Source of the DNA: Allgaiera indica | GTDB lineage: Bacteria > Pseudomonadota > Alphaproteobacteria > Rhodobacterales > Rhodobacteraceae | DNA length: 64,000 nt | Reading direction: 5' to 3' | NCBI RefSeq assembly: GCF_900106675.1 | Contig: NZ_FNOB01000013.1 | Span: 62,001-126,000 of the forward strand | Shown: positions 28,997 to 39,479 of the stretch, one piece after another | Numbering within the stretch: the first letter of the stretch is position 1 | Layout of the letters: every line of letters starts with the position of its first letter | Translations under genes and position numbers: made by a program | The notes under the pieces: generated by a model | What the model saw: only the letters and a program-made list of their open reading frames with translations | Database searches by the model: none | What the model was told of the DNA's origin: nothing

Positions 28997-29552
28997 TCTC
29001 TCCCGTCGCGGCTTCGCGGGGGGCAGTCCGGCCCAGCAAGGGCTCCAGCCCGCTCAGGATCTCGTCCATCTCGGCCATCTCGGCGGCGCGTGAGGCCCGC
29101 AGCGCCTCAAGCTCCGCCAGCATCGACTTGTTGATCAGGTGCGGCTCGGCCAGACCTTCCTGCATCGCCTCGCGCAAGATGCGGATGGTTTCGCGCAGGT
29201 GGACGTTCGTCTTCTTCATCCGCTGCAGTTCCAGCCCCTGGACGTCAAGCTGCCGGGTCATGTCCGCCACCTTGCGTTCCAGCGCCGCGATGCCGGTCTC
29301 CTGTTTTTCCTTCACCGCCTTGATGCGCTCGGAAAGCTGTGCGCCAGCGGCACGTTCGGCGGCCAGCTGGCCGCGCAGATCGACGATCTCGGCGTCGCGC
29401 GCGCGCAGCTGTTCGGAGGCCTCCTCGGTGATCTGCCGGTCGGCGGAGCCTTCCGCACCGGCTCCGGTCCCGGCGGGAAGCGAGTCAAGCCCGCGACCGA
29501 TCCGTTCCAGCGCGGCGGTGATGCGCCGTTCAAGCTCAGCGATTTCGCTCAT
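28983..29552 (-). CDS. Coiled-coil protein of unknown function upstream of zapA
   Basis: The 189-residue protein is almost entirely predicted helix: SEIAELERRITAALERIGRG, a coiled coil through QLRARDAEIVDLRGQLAAER, then VKEKQETGIAALERKVADM and LQRMKKTNVHLRETIRILR. No enzyme motif or signal is seen. It overlaps zapA, so a role with the divisome is plausible (inference). The start at 29552 gives a clean MSEIAELE beginning; 23 additional in-frame residues upstream look noncoding. Confidence 0.78.
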   Translation of the reverse strand: MSEIAELERRITAALERIGRGLDSLPAGTGAGAEGSADRQITEEASEQLRARDAEIVDLRGQLAAERAAGAQLSERIKAVKEKQETGIAALERKVADMTRQLDVQGLELQRMKKTNVHLRETIRILREAMQEGLAEPHLINKSMLAELEALRASRAAEMAEMDEILSGLEPLLGRTAPREAATGENGNA

Positions 29553-29955
29553 CAGCCTCGTCCTCCTTGCCGGCGCCTGCCCCGCCACGCGCGACGGCAA
29601 AGCCAGTCGCGAATCGGCCACACCGCATGCCTAGAGGCGATGATAGACCAAACTCCGCCCGATTTCCGCCCCCCGAAAATTCGGTGACGAACGATAAGAG
29701 TCAATGACCGCAGAAGACTAGCCCGCGAAGTTCAAGCACGGCGGTTTTTTGCCGGCCCACGCCGCCCCGCAAGGCCCGCAGCCATCCGCCCGGCCTTCAA
29801 ATCGGCCGCAACGACGGGCCCTGCCCCTTGCCCCCTTCATCTTGGCGCAAATACTCCGGGGGATCGCCATTGTCGCGCCATCGGCCCGAGCGACAATGGC
29901 GATGGGGCAATGCCCCCGCCGCCGCGACATCCGCCGCCCGGATGCCGGGCAGCGA
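29553..29955. other. Intergenic region between tkt and the zapA pair
   Basis: 403 bases with no supported gene. It holds the dispersed motif at 29835-29856 and, downstream of tkt, probable promoter sequence for the coiled-coil/zapA pair. Confidence 0.4.
29835..29856. repeat. Dispersed motif, single arm of the 390-452 inverted repeat
   Basis: The core TTCATCTTGGCGCAAATAC differs from the arm at 431-452 by two bases. Here only one orientation is present. It sits 99 bases past the transketolase stop. Confidence 0.65.
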
Positions 29956-31989
29956 TCAGCCAAGCAGTTCGCGGACCTTGGCGACCGTGGCCTCGGGCGT
30001 GATGCCGAACTTCTCGTAAAGCACCGGCGCCGGGGCCGAGGCGCCGAAGCCCTCCATCCCGATGAAGGCGGCCTTGGCCTCGCGCCCGCGCTCGCCCAGA
30101 AGCCAGCGATCCCAGCCCAGGCGGCCGGCGGCCTCGATCGCCACCCGCACCGGGCCCGCCGGCAGCACCTTCTTGCGATAGGCCGCGTCCTGGGCCGCGA
30201 ACAACTCCATCGACGGCATCGACACCACGCGCGTGCCGATCCCGGCCTCTTCCAGTATCTCGCGCGCCTTCAGCGCGATCTCCACCTCCGAGCCGGTCGC
30301 GATCAGGATCGCCTGGCGCTTGCCGGTGGCCTCGGCCAGCACATAGGCGCCCTGGGCGGTCAGGTTCTTCGCGGTATGCTTCACCCGCACCGTCGGCAGG
30401 TTCTGGCGGCTCAGCACCATGACCGAGGGCCGGTCATGCGTGGTCAGCGCGATTTCCCAGGCCTCGGCGGTTTCCACCGTGTCGGCGGGGCGGAAGGTCT
30501 GCGTGTTGGGCGTGGCGCGGCAGATCGCCAGATGCTCGACCGGCTGATGGGTCGGGCCGTCCTCGCCCAGGCCGATGGAATCGTGGGTCATGACGAAGAC
30601 GCTGGGCGCCCCCATCAGCGCCGCCAGCCGCATTGCGCCGCGGGCGTAATCGGTAAAGCACATGAAGGTGCCGCCATAGGGGCGCACGCCGCCATGCAGC
30701 GCCATCCCGTTCATCGCCGCGGCCATGCCATGTTCGCGGATGCCGTAGTGGATGTAGCGGCCCTTGCGGTTCTCGGGGCCGAAGATCCCCAGATCGGCGG
30801 TCAGGGTGTTGTTCGAGCCGGTCAGATCGGCCGAGCCGCCGATGGTTTCCGGCATCGCCGGGTTCACCACCTCCAGCACCATCTCGGAACTTTTGCGCGT
30901 CGCGACTTTGGGCTGGGCCTCGGCGGCCTGTTTCTTCAGCGCGCGGATCGTGGCGGTCAGCTTCTTGGGCGCCTCGCCGGCCGTCACCCGGCCGAATTCC
31001 GCCTGACGCGCCGCCGACAGCCCGGCAAGGCGGGCCTCCCATTCAGCGCGGGCCGCCGCGCCACGGCTGCCGATGGCTTCCCACTGGGCCTTGATCTCGG
31101 GCGGGATCTCGAAGGCGGGCGCGGTCCAGCCGTAGATCTCGCGCACCTTGGCGATCTCTTCGGGGCCCAGCGGCGAGCCGTGCGCGCCCTTGGTGTCCTG
31201 CTTGCCCGGAGAGCCGAAACCGATATGGGTCTTGCAGTCGATCAGCACGGGGCGATCCGAGGATTTCGCCTCGGTCAGCGCGCGGTCGATATCGGCGGGG
31301 TCGTGGCCGTCACAATGCAGCACCTTCCAGCCCGAGGCGGCGAAGCGCGCGCGCTGGTCGGTAAGGTCCGACAGGCTGATGCGGCCGTCGATCGAGATGT
31401 CGTTGTTGTCCCACAGCACGATCAGCTTGGACAGTTTCTGCATCCCGGCAAGGCCGATGGCCTCTTGGCTGATGCCTTCCATCAGGCAGCCGTCGCCGGC
31501 GATGACATAGGTGTAATGGTCAACCACCTTGCCGCCGAAGCGGGCGCGCAGGCTTTCCTCTGCCATCGCCATGCCGACGGCGGTGGCAAGGCCCTGGCCC
31601 AGTGGGCCGGTGGTGGTTTCGATCCCCTTGGCATGGCCATATTCGGGATGGCCCGCGGTCTTCGCCCCCCATTGGCGGAAATTGCGGATCTCCTCGATCG
31701 TCATGTCGGCGTAGCCGGTCAGGTGCAAAAGACCGTACAGCAGCATCGAGCCATGGCCGGCCGACAGCACGAAACGGTCGCGGTCGGCCCAGTCGGGGGC
31801 GGAGGCGTCGAATTTCAGATGCTTTTCGAACAGCACGGTGGCGACATCGGCCATGCCCATCGGCATGCCGGGGTGGCCCGAATTCGCGGCCTGGACCGCA
31901 TCCATCGCCAATACCCGAAGGGCTGCGGCTTTCATCCAGTGTTCGGGGTGCGTCTTGCGCAGCGTGGCGATGTCCAAGGGGGCCTCCAA
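29956..31989 (-). CDS. tkt: Transketolase
   Basis: The 677-residue thiamine diphosphate enzyme has [20 protein letters not shown], the TPP motif region [18 protein letters not shown] with [32 protein letters not shown] and [17 protein letters not shown]. It exchanges two-carbon units in the pentose phosphate and Calvin-type pathways. Gap lies nearby at 33610 on the other strand, the common Rhodobacteraceae neighbourhood. The first ATG fits the usual N-terminus. Confidence 0.96.
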   Translation of the reverse strand: MEAPLDIATLRKTHPEHWMKAAALRVLAMDAVQAANSGHPGMPMGMADVATVLFEKHLKFDASAPDWADRDRFVLSAGHGSMLLYGLLHLTGYADMTIEEIRNFRQWGAKTAGHPEYGHAKGIETTTGPLGQGLATAVGMAMAEESLRARFGGKVVDHYTYVIAGDGCLMEGISQEAIGLAGMQKLSKLIVLWDNNDISIDGRISLSDLTDQRARFAASGWKVLHCDGHDPADIDRALTEAKSSDRPVLIDCKTHIGFGSPGKQDTKGAHGSPLGPEEIAKVREIYGWTAPAFEIPPEIKAQWEAIGSRGAAARAEWEARLAGLSAARQAEFGRVTAGEAPKKLTATIRALKKQAAEAQPKVATRKSSEMVLEVVNPAMPETIGGSADLTGSNNTLTADLGIFGPENRKGRYIHYGIREHGMAAAMNGMALHGGVRPYGGTFMCFTDYARGAMRLAALMGAPSVFVMTHDSIGLGEDGPTHQPVEHLAICRATPNTQTFRPADTVETAEAWEIALTTHDRPSVMVLSRQNLPTVRVKHTAKNLTAQGAYVLAEATGKRQAILIATGSEVEIALKAREILEEAGIGTRVVSMPSMELFAAQDAAYRKKVLPAGPVRVAIEAAGRLGWDRWLLGERGREAKAAFIGMEGFGASAPAPVLYEKFGITPEATVAKVRELLG

Positions 31990-32213
31990 AGCAATCCGGG
32001 CGCCGGGCGCGCCTGTTCGTGGCGGTCATAGCAGCCTGACGGGCGAGATCAAGCAAGACAGGTGGCACGGGGCCAAGATGGGCGGGGTTTGACCTGCCGG
32101 GCGGCGTGCAGCCCCTCTTGGAACGCCGCATGCGGCCCCCCGGGGACTTCGGCGCGGCGTGACGCGGGCTTGCGCCGGGGCGCGCGGGGGCCTGCGCAGC
32201 CCCCCGCGTGCCC

Positions 32214-33158
32214 TCAGTGCCCGCCCTTGCCCCATAGCCGCGCGCCGCCCGAGACCAGCGCCAGCAGCACAGCCCCCAATCCCAGCGCGATCACCGCGTG
32301 GCTCAGCGCCCCCGCCGCCCAGCCCGCCGCGGCGGACAGCGCCCCCGGCACGGCGCCGGCGGCGACGTCCGAAAGCTGCCGGACCACATGCTCGGGCGCC
32401 TCGACATGAAAGCTTGCCAGCCCATGCGCCACGATCGCGCCCCCGACCCAAAGCATCGCCACCGTCCCCACCGCGGCAAGCCCGGCCAGAAAGCCCGGCA
32501 TGGCGCGCACCAATCCCCGGCCCAGCACCCGCGTCACGCGCAGCCGGCCGACGCGGGCCAGGTACAGCCCCAGATCGTCGGCCTTCACGATCAGCGCCAC
32601 CCCGCCGTAAACCACCGCCGTGATCATCAGCCCCGCCAGCGCCAGCACCGCCCCGCGCCACCACAGGTTGGGCTCGGCTATCTCGGCCAGGATGATGGTC
32701 ATGATCTCGGCCGAAAGGATGAAATCGGTCTTGATCGCGCCCTTGACGCGCGCCTCTTCCAGCCGCGCGGCATTGCGCGCGCCTTCCTGGCCCGGCGCAT
32801 GGCCGGGACGCAGCCAGTGCAGCACCTTCTCGGCGCCCTCATAGGCCAGATAGCCGCCGCCCAGCATCAAGAGCGGCTGGATCAGCCCCGGCGCGAATGC
32901 CGACAGGATCAGCGCCGCCGGCAACAGGAACACCAGCTTGTTGCGCACCGATCCCAGCGCGATCCGCCCCACCATCGGCAATTCGCGCGCCGCCGGAATG
33001 CCATGCACGAATTTCGGCGTCACCGCGGCGTCGTCGATCACCGCCCCCGAGGCCTTGACCCCCGCCTTCGCCGCCTGCCCCGCGATATCGTCGACCGAGG
33101 TCGCCGCCAGCTTGGCGATCGCCGCCACGTCGTCAAGCAATGCCAGAAGTCCGCTCAT
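32214..33158 (-). CDS. DUF808 family membrane protein
   Basis: The 314-residue protein starts [20 protein letters not shown] and contains [53 protein letters not shown] and [17 protein letters not shown], then several C-terminal membrane segments. This is the DUF808/YedI pattern; the function is not established. It stands alone between tkt and gap. Confidence 0.85.
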   Translation of the reverse strand: MSGLLALLDDVAAIAKLAATSVDDIAGQAAKAGVKASGAVIDDAAVTPKFVHGIPAARELPMVGRIALGSVRNKLVFLLPAALILSAFAPGLIQPLLMLGGGYLAYEGAEKVLHWLRPGHAPGQEGARNAARLEEARVKGAIKTDFILSAEIMTIILAEIAEPNLWWRGAVLALAGLMITAVVYGGVALIVKADDLGLYLARVGRLRVTRVLGRGLVRAMPGFLAGLAAVGTVAMLWVGGAIVAHGLASFHVEAPEHVVRQLSDVAAGAVPGALSAAAGWAAGALSHAVIALGLGAVLLALVSGGARLWGKGGH

Positions 33159-33331
33159 CCCGTTCCCTTCCCAAGCCGGACCAGCCTCTTCGGAAGCCGA
33201 CGCCAGGGCAAGCCCCCTGTCCCTGAGACAAGTTGAAGCTGCAATTTTGCCCGGGCGCCGCGCCTGCCGCGCGACCTTCTCCTTTTCCGCGCGCTCGTCT
33301 AGATTGCCGCCAAAGCCCGCACGGAGGCCGC

Positions 33332-33475
33332 ATGACCGACCGCCTAGCCCTGATCCTTGCCGCGCTGCTGATCGTGCTGATCGGGGCGGATTTCATGCTG
33401 AACAATGCCCATGTCACGCTTTTCCTCGTCAGGAAGCTTGCCGGATTGATAAATTACCTGCAGTTCTGGCGCTAA
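33332..33475 (+). CDS. Small single-pass membrane protein (47 aa)
   Basis: The peptide begins [20 protein letters not shown], continues with [16 protein letters not shown] and ends LINYLQFWR. It has one clear membrane helix and a short basic/aromatic tail. A strong ACGGAGG site sits 5 bases before the ATG, which supports real translation. It lies 134 bases upstream of gap on the same strand. The function is unknown; it may be a membrane anchor or a stress peptide. Confidence 0.72.
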   Translation: MTDRLALILAALLIVLIGADFMLNNAHVTLFLVRKLAGLINYLQFWR

Positions 33476-33609
33476 CAGCGCGCGCGGAGGTTGATCTTTT
33501 CGTTGAAATCTGGCCTTTGCGGTCCAGACCCGATCCACCACGGGGGTGGAGGGCGCGGCCCACCGCGCGGGGCGCGCGTCGAGGGGCCAATCCGCAACGG
33601 AGGATCGCT

Positions 33610-34611
33610 ATGACTTTGAAAGTTGCCATCAACGGCTTCGGGCGCATCGGCCGCAACGTGCTGCGCGCAATCGTGGAATCGGGGCGCACCGATATCGAGG
33701 TGATCGCGATCAACGATCTCGGCCCGGTCGAGACCAACGCCCACCTGCTGCGCTACGACTCGGTCCATGGCCGCTTCCCCGGCACCGTCACCGTCGACGG
33801 CGACACGATCGACCTGGGCCGCGGCAAGATCAAGGTCACCGCGATCCGCGACCCGAAGGAACTGCCCTGGGGCGATGTCGACATCGCGATGGAATGCACC
33901 GGCCTGTTTACCGACCGCGAGAAGGCCGCGATCCACCTGCAGAACGGCTCGAAGCGGGTGCTGATCTCGGCGCCCGGCGCCAAGGCTGACAAGACCATCG
34001 TCTACGGTGTGAACCACGACACGCTGACCAAGGATGACCTGGTCGTGTCGAACGCGTCGTGCACGACGAACTGCCTGTCGCCGGTGGCCAAGGTGCTGAA
34101 CGACGCGATCGGCATCACCAAGGGCTTCATGACCACGATCCACAGCTACACCGGCGACCAGCCGACGCTGGACACGATGCACAAGGATCTGTACCGCGCC
34201 CGCGCCGCCGCGATGTCGATGATCCCGACCTCGACCGGCGCGGCCAAGGCCGTGGGCCTGGTGCTGCCGGAACTGAACGGCAAGCTCGACGGCGTGTCGA
34301 TCCGGGTGCCCACGCCCAACGTCTCGGTCGTCGATCTGGTGTTCGAGGCCGCGCGCGCCACCACGGTGCAAGAGGTCAACGACGCGATCCGCGCCGCCGC
34401 CGACGGGCCGCTGAAGGGGATCCTGGCCTATACCGACGAATCCCTCGTCTCGATGGATTTCAACCACGATCCGCATTCCTCGACCTTCCACATGGACCAG
34501 ACCAAGGTGATGGATGGCAACATGGTGCGCATCCTTACCTGGTATGACAACGAATGGGGCTTCTCCAACCGGATGAGCGATACCGCGGTGGCGATGGGCA
34601 AGCTGATCTAG
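33610..34611 (+). CDS. gap: Glyceraldehyde-3-phosphate dehydrogenase
   Basis: The 333-residue enzyme has the NAD-binding start [19 protein letters not shown], the catalytic cysteine in [15 protein letters not shown], the phosphate-site THSYTGDQ-type region ([12 protein letters not shown]) and [12 protein letters not shown]. It interconverts glyceraldehyde-3-phosphate and 1,3-bisphosphoglycerate. The start at 33610 follows an ACGGAGGA site; longer in-frame readings are antisense to the DUF808 gene. A terminator follows. Confidence 0.97.
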   Translation: MTLKVAINGFGRIGRNVLRAIVESGRTDIEVIAINDLGPVETNAHLLRYDSVHGRFPGTVTVDGDTIDLGRGKIKVTAIRDPKELPWGDVDIAMECTGLFTDREKAAIHLQNGSKRVLISAPGAKADKTIVYGVNHDTLTKDDLVVSNASCTTNCLSPVAKVLNDAIGITKGFMTTIHSYTGDQPTLDTMHKDLYRARAAAMSMIPTSTGAAKAVGLVLPELNGKLDGVSIRVPTPNVSVVDLVFEAARATTVQEVNDAIRAAADGPLKGILAYTDESLVSMDFNHDPHSSTFHMDQTKVMDGNMVRILTWYDNEWGFSNRMSDTAVAMGKLI

Positions 34612-34638
34612 GCCGCCCCGGACATCGGGGCGGTGCGG

Positions 34639-34662
34639 CGGGCGCCTTCGGGCGCCCGTTTT
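34639..34662 (+). terminator. Rho-independent terminator after gap
   Basis: CGGGCGCC (34639-34646) pairs with GGCGCCCG (34651-34658) around a TTCG tetraloop, followed by a short T-run. It lies just before the convergent DsbA-like stop, so it may serve both strands. Confidence 0.8.
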
Positions 34663-34672
34663 CGTTGCGGCG

Positions 34673-35515
34673 TCAGGTCTTGCAGCGCACCGGGCCAAGT
34701 GCCGCCTCGGCGTCGATCAGCCGGCCCAGCAGCCGGGCATCCACCGCCCCCAGAAAGGCGGTGCGGCCGATGACGCAGCCCGGAGTGGCGAAGAACCCGA
34801 AGACCGCAGCCAGGGCGCGATCACGGTCGAGCACGTCCTGCACCGCCTGCCCCTGCATGTCGCGCGCCAGGCGCGCCGGATCCAGCCCCACGGAATCCGC
34901 GATCGCCATCATCGCCGGCCTGCTGGCCACCACCCGCCCCTGCATCAGCCGCCGCTCGAACGCCGCCGACCCGGCCTGAAGGCGCGCCGCAAGCACGGCG
35001 CGCGCCGCGATTACCGAGCTGGGCCCCAACAGCGGCAATTCGTGGCGGATCAGGACGATCCTGCCGGGATGGTCCTTGGCGTAATCGGCAAGCCGCGCTT
35101 CCAGCAGGCGGCAGTTGGGGCATTGGTAATCGGTGAAATAGGCCACCGGCACCGCCGCGCCGCCAGCCGCGCCCTCGGCGCCGAACAGATAGCGGCAGGG
35201 ATCGGCGGTCACCCGCGGCACCCAGGCGTGCCAGCTTGGGGCCTCGCCGGTCGGCTCTATCCCGATCAAGGCGCCGCCGCCCCCCGCCGTCACCGACCCT
35301 TGCGCGTCCAGCGAGCGGAACGGCGCGAGGCCGGGGATGGCATGATATTCCGGGCCAGAGGCGAAGATTTCCGGCAATTTCGGAAGATACCGCACCCAAA
35401 GGAAAAGCGCCGCCGCCCCGCTGGCCAGAACCGCCCGGCGCCGCCATTTCCGCGCAGGCGGAACTGGCGGGCGATCGGTTGCAGCATCGGGCGGCGGGAT
35501 GGGGGGGCGGTGCAT
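34673..35515 (-). CDS. DsbA-family thiol-disulfide protein, membrane anchored
   Basis: The roughly 280-residue protein has a proline-rich cytoplasmic start, an N-terminal membrane helix (RAVLASGAAALFLWVRYLP) and a thioredoxin-fold domain with active site YFTDYQCPNCRLLEARL and a later HELPLLGPSSVIAARAVLAA, as in DsbA/DsbG-like proteins. Probable role: periplasmic thiol oxidation or disulfide exchange. The start at 35515 is chosen; an earlier in-frame ATG adds 33 residues of doubtful character. The CPNC dipeptide is unusual compared with CPHC. Confidence 0.8.
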   Translation of the reverse strand: MHRPPIPPPDAATDRPPVPPARKWRRRAVLASGAAALFLWVRYLPKLPEIFASGPEYHAIPGLAPFRSLDAQGSVTAGGGGALIGIEPTGEAPSWHAWVPRVTADPCRYLFGAEGAAGGAAVPVAYFTDYQCPNCRLLEARLADYAKDHPGRIVLIRHELPLLGPSSVIAARAVLAARLQAGSAAFERRLMQGRVVASRPAMMAIADSVGLDPARLARDMQGQAVQDVLDRDRALAAVFGFFATPGCVIGRTAFLGAVDARLLGRLIDAEAALGPVRCKT

Positions 35516-35658
35516 GCCAAGACCAAACCCCATGCGACGCCAGGGCACAAGGCCCGCCGACCCAACGCGTGCGGGAAAACGCCTCGATACGTCCCGGAAG
35601 GCACACGCCGACATCGCACCGGGGTCGCCCCCGGCGCCGGGCCTAACCGGCGCGGGGC

Positions 35659-36147
35659 CTAGTCGAACTTGGCGACCAGGGCCTCATTCACGCGCGCGGG
35701 CACGAACTTGGACACATCGCCCCCCAGACGCGCGATCTCCTTCACCAGCCGCGACGCGATCGCCTGGCGGCGGGCATCGGCCATCAGGAACACCGTCTCG
35801 ACCGAGTCGTCGAGCGCGCGGTTCATCCCCACCATCTGGAATTCATATTCGAAATCCGCCACCGCACGCAGGCCGCGCACGATCACCCCGGCGCCGACAT
35901 CGCGGGCGCAGTCGATCAGCAGGTTCTCGAACGGATGCACAAGGAATTCGCAGCCCACATCGCCAAGGGTCGCGCACTCCGCCTTGATCATCGCCACCCG
36001 TTCTTCCAGGTCGAACAGCGGGGCCTTGTCACGGTTGATCGCCACCCCGATCACCAGCCGGTCGACCAGCTTCGCCGCCCGCTTGATGATGTCCATATGC
36101 CCCAGCGTGACCGGATCGAATGTGCCGGGATAAAGGCCGATGCGCAT
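35659..36147 (-). CDS. coaD: Phosphopantetheine adenylyltransferase
   Basis: The 162-residue nucleotidyltransferase has the nucleotide-binding YPGTFDPVTLGHMDIIKRA, RGLRAVADFEYEFQM and the FLMADARRQAIASRLVKEIA loop. It makes dephospho-CoA from 4'-phosphopantetheine and ATP. The start at 36147 gives the standard MRIGLYPGTFDP. A CBS-domain gene lies upstream on the same strand with a 116-base gap. Confidence 0.96.
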   Translation of the reverse strand: MRIGLYPGTFDPVTLGHMDIIKRAAKLVDRLVIGVAINRDKAPLFDLEERVAMIKAECATLGDVGCEFLVHPFENLLIDCARDVGAGVIVRGLRAVADFEYEFQMVGMNRALDDSVETVFLMADARRQAIASRLVKEIARLGGDVSKFVPARVNEALVAKFD

Positions 36148-36263
36148 GAGGTTCCTCCCGTTGCTCGCCCGGCGCACGCAACAAGATTGCGTCCGGCTTT
36201 GCAAGGGAACTTTGTGCGCGCGGCAGGATTTTCCGCCGCACTGCAAGTACAGCGAGGTGCCGC

Positions 36264-36695
36264 CTAGAGACCCTTGATCATGCCCTCAAGCGCCTCGTTC
36301 TCCATCGCCAATTCATCAAGCCGCGCCTTCACCGCATCCCCGATCGAGATCAGGCCGATCATCTCTCCCTTTTCCACGACGGGCATGTGGCGGAAACGCT
36401 TTTCCGTCATGATCTCAAGAACTTCTCTGGCGGTCTGGTTTTTGGTGCAGCTGATCGGATTGGGCGTCATCAGCGCGTCCACCCGGTCCGGCAGGCACGC
36501 CACGCCACGGCGGCCCAGCTCGCGCACGATGTCGCGCTCGGACAGGATGCCCTCGACATGCTTGCCGTCGCTGGTGACGATCAGCGCACCGATGCGACGG
36601 GCCGAAAGCGTCTCGGCCGCCTCGGCGACCGTGCAATCGGGGCGCACGCTGGCGACCGCACCGCCCTTCGTCTGCAGAATGTGCTGGACCTGCAT
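36264..36695 (-). CDS. CBS domain protein
   Basis: The 143-residue protein is made of two CBS repeats (SVRPDCTVAEAAETLSARRI...ILSERDIVREL and LMTPNPISCTKNQTAREVLE...GLISIGDAVKARL). Such stand-alone CBS pairs bind adenosine nucleotides and regulate partners. No partner can be named from the neighbours. Confidence 0.85.
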   Translation of the reverse strand: MQVQHILQTKGGAVASVRPDCTVAEAAETLSARRIGALIVTSDGKHVEGILSERDIVRELGRRGVACLPDRVDALMTPNPISCTKNQTAREVLEIMTEKRFRHMPVVEKGEMIGLISIGDAVKARLDELAMENEALEGMIKGL

Positions 36696-36929
36696 CGCTA
36701 TCCTCCCGGGTTATGCGCCTTGACGCCGAGACTTCACCCATGCTGCCAGCCTGTCAAGACCGGCGCCGCCCCGGCTCCGAAGGGATCCGGGCGCAGGCGT
36801 GGCGCGACCAGAACGCGACCGCCACACGCGGAATACGGGCCTTCCCCCTGCGTGGCTTGCCATTTCCCGCGTGTCTTTCGCCCCGCCACCGTCGCCGCCC
36901 CGCACCGGGATCCGCGCCCCGGCCCCGTT

Positions 36930-37823
36930 TCAGACGACGCGCTCCAGGCGTGCGACCTCACGCCGCACCCCGTGGGCAATCAGTTCCGCGAAACGGTTGA
37001 GCCGCTCGACCCGGCGATCATCGGGGTGGCGGATCAGCCAATAGGCGCGGGTCAGGCGGATCCGGTCGGGCAGCACCGGCACCAGTTCCGGCGCGCCGGG
37101 CATCATGAAGGCGTGGATCACCGCCAGCCCCGCCCCCTGCCGCGCCCAGGCCAGCTGCACCGCGATCGAGTTCGACGCCAGCGCCAGGTCGGCACCGCCG
37201 GCCTCGTCGAGGTAATCCAGTTCCTTGTCGAAGATCATGTCAGGGATATAGCCGACGAAGCGATGCGCCTTCAGATCGGCGGGGCTCTCGATCGGCGGGT
37301 GGCGGTCCAGATAGTCGCGGCTGGCGGCCAGATGCAGGTGGTAATCGGTCAACTTCTGCACCGAAAGCCGCCCCGCCGCCGGCGGGCTGACGCCGATCGC
37401 CATGTCGGCCTCGCGCTTGGACAGGCTGAAAACCCGCGGCAGCGACACGATCTGCACCTCCAGCCCGGGATGATCGGCCGCGATCCGCGCCACCACCTGC
37501 GGCAGGATATAGGCCGCGCAGCCATCCGGCGCACCGATGCGGATCTGCCCCGACAGCAGATCGGCCTCGTCGCGCAATTCGCTGATCGCGCCCGCCACCG
37601 CTTGTTCCGCCCGCACCGCATGATCCAGCAGCCGCGCCCCGGCGGCCGTCAGCGCATAGCCTTGCGGCGATTTGGCGAACAGCCGCGCCCCCAAAGCCTC
37701 TTCCAGCCGCGCCACCCGCCGCCCCGCGGTCGCCGGATCGATCCGCAGAACCCGCCCGGCCCGGCTCAGGCTCTCGGCCCGCGCCACCGCCAGAAACACC
37801 TTCAGATCGTCCCAATCCGCCAT
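36930..37823 (-). CDS. LysR-family transcriptional regulator
   Basis: The 297-residue protein has an N-terminal winged helix (WDDLKVFLAVARAESLSRAGR, DPATAGRRVARLEEALGARL) and a substrate-binding domain with an SGQIRIGAPDG-like segment. It is divergent from mmsA, so it is a candidate regulator of the valine-catabolism genes. The start at 37823 is chosen; the earlier in-frame ATG at 37868 would place the start inside the shared promoter region. Confidence 0.85.
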   Translation of the reverse strand: MADWDDLKVFLAVARAESLSRAGRVLRIDPATAGRRVARLEEALGARLFAKSPQGYALTAAGARLLDHAVRAEQAVAGAISELRDEADLLSGQIRIGAPDGCAAYILPQVVARIAADHPGLEVQIVSLPRVFSLSKREADMAIGVSPPAAGRLSVQKLTDYHLHLAASRDYLDRHPPIESPADLKAHRFVGYIPDMIFDKELDYLDEAGGADLALASNSIAVQLAWARQGAGLAVIHAFMMPGAPELVPVLPDRIRLTRAYWLIRHPDDRRVERLNRFAELIAHGVRREVARLERVV

Positions 37824-37829
37824 CCCTGC

Positions 37830-37853
37830 CCTTTCATTGTTCCCCAAATACGC
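37830..37853. repeat. Dispersed AT-rich intergenic motif, copy B
   Basis: The same core TTCATTGTTCCCCAAATAC as at 17383. It lies in the LysR/mmsA divergent gap. Confidence 0.6.
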
Positions 37854-37873
37854 CCGCGACACCTGCAATTATG

Positions 37874-37886
37874 CAAAACTCTTTTG
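37874..37886. promoter_or_regulatory. Candidate LysR operator before mmsA
   Basis: CAAAA-CTC-TTTTG is a perfect inverted repeat in the 132-base divergent gap between the LysR gene and mmsA. LysR regulators bind short interrupted palindromes there, so this is the best candidate site. No footprint evidence is possible by eye. Confidence 0.4.
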
Positions 37887-37955
37887 AGAACTTGCCCCTT
37901 TATCCGGCAAAAACGCAAGCCTATGCTGCGCCAGAACCAAATCCGGGAGGATAGG

Positions 37956-39455
37956 ATGCAAGAACTGACCCATTGGATCGGCGGCCAGCACGTCAAGGGC
38001 ACGTCGGGACGCTTCGCCGATGTCATGAACCCCGCGACGGGCGAGGTGCAGGCCCGCGTGCCGCTGGCCACCAAGGCCGAGCTGGACGCCGCGGTCGCCG
38101 CCGCAGCCGTGGCGCAGGAAGGCTGGGCCGCGACCAACCCGCAGCGTCGCGCGCGGGTGATGATGGCCTTCGGCGCCCTGATCAACAAGCATATGGACGA
38201 ATTGGCCGAACTGGTCAGCCGCGAACACGGCAAGACCCTGCCCGACGGGCGCGGCGACGTGCAGCGCGGGCTGGAGGTGATCGAGGTCTGCATGGGCGCC
38301 CCCCATATGCTGAAGGGCGAATACACCAATGACGGCGGCCCGGGCATCGACCTCTATTCCATGCGCCAGCCGCTGGGCGTGGTCGCGGGCATCACGCCGT
38401 TCAACTTCCCCGCGATGATCCCGCTGTGGAAGATGGGCCCGGCGCTGGCCTCGGGCAACGCGATGATCCTGAAGCCGTCCGAGCGCTGCCCCTCGACCTC
38501 GCTGCGTCTGGCGGAACTGCTGCAAGAGGCCGGCCTGCCCGACGGCGTGCTGCAGGTCATCAACGGCGACAAGGAAGCGGTCGACGCGATCCTTGACAAT
38601 GACACGGTCCAGGCCGTGGGCTTCGTCGGATCCACCCCGATCGCGCAGTATATCTATGGCCGCGCGGCGACCAACGGCAAGCGCGCGCAATGCTTCGGCG
38701 GCGCCAAGAACCACATGGTCATCATGCCCGACGCCGACCTCGACAAGGCCGCCGACGCGCTGGTAGGCGCGGGCTTCGGCGCGGCGGGCGAACGCTGCAT
38801 GGCGATCTCGGTCGCGGTGCCGGTGGGCGAAAAGACCGCCGACGCGCTGATCGAACGCCTGGTGCCGCGGATCGAGAAGCTGAAGGTCGGCCCCTATACC
38901 GCGGGCGACGACATCGACTTCGGCCCGGTCATCACCGCCGCCGCCAAGGCCCGCATCGACGGGCTGGTGGAAGCGGGTGTCACGCAGGGCGCCAAACTGG
39001 TAGTCGACGGGCGCGGCTTCTCGCTGCAGGGCTACGAGAACGGCTTCTTCGTCGGCGCCTCGCTGTTCGACAACGTCACCCCCGAGATGGACATCTACCG
39101 CGAAGAGATCTTCGGCCCGGTGCTTAGCCAGGTGCGCGCCAAGACCTATGACGACGCGCTGAAGCTGGTGAAGGACAACCCCTACGGCAACGGCACGGCG
39201 ATCTTCACCGCCGACGGCGACACCGCACGCGACTTCGCCAACAAGGTGAACGTGGGCATGGTGGGGATCAACTTCCCAATCCCGGTGCCGCTGTCCTATC
39301 ACAGCTTCGGCGGCTGGAAGAAATCGGCCTTTGGCGATCTCAACCAGTACGGCCCCGACGCGTTCAAGTTCTACACCCGCACCAAGACTGTCACCCAGCG
39401 CTGGTTCTCGGGCATCAAGGAAGGCGGCGAGTTCCACTTCAAGCAGATGGACTAA
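37956..39455 (+). CDS. mmsA: Methylmalonate-semialdehyde dehydrogenase (CoA-acylating)
   Basis: The 499-residue aldehyde dehydrogenase has GITPFNFPAMIPLWKMGPAL, KPSERCPSTSLRLAEL, FGGAKNHMVIMPDADLDKA, catalytic cysteine in GAAGERCMAIS and NFPIPVPLSYHSFGGWKKS. The family lacks the usual general-base glutamate and makes propionyl-CoA in valine and inositol breakdown. The start at 37956 follows GGGAGG. Neighbouring genes are valine-pathway enzymes, so MmsA is the firm call. Confidence 0.96.
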   Translation: MQELTHWIGGQHVKGTSGRFADVMNPATGEVQARVPLATKAELDAAVAAAAVAQEGWAATNPQRRARVMMAFGALINKHMDELAELVSREHGKTLPDGRGDVQRGLEVIEVCMGAPHMLKGEYTNDGGPGIDLYSMRQPLGVVAGITPFNFPAMIPLWKMGPALASGNAMILKPSERCPSTSLRLAELLQEAGLPDGVLQVINGDKEAVDAILDNDTVQAVGFVGSTPIAQYIYGRAATNGKRAQCFGGAKNHMVIMPDADLDKAADALVGAGFGAAGERCMAISVAVPVGEKTADALIERLVPRIEKLKVGPYTAGDDIDFGPVITAAAKARIDGLVEAGVTQGAKLVVDGRGFSLQGYENGFFVGASLFDNVTPEMDIYREEIFGPVLSQVRAKTYDDALKLVKDNPYGNGTAIFTADGDTARDFANKVNVGMVGINFPIPVPLSYHSFGGWKKSAFGDLNQYGPDAFKFYTRTKTVTQRWFSGIKEGGEFHFKQMD

Positions 39456-39479
39456 CGCGCCATTTTCGCTGATAAACTG

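Noticed and set aside
36387-37955. Long N-terminal extension of mmsA
   Set aside because: It covers the CBS and LysR genes on the other strand; MQELTHWIGG at 37956 is the normal start.
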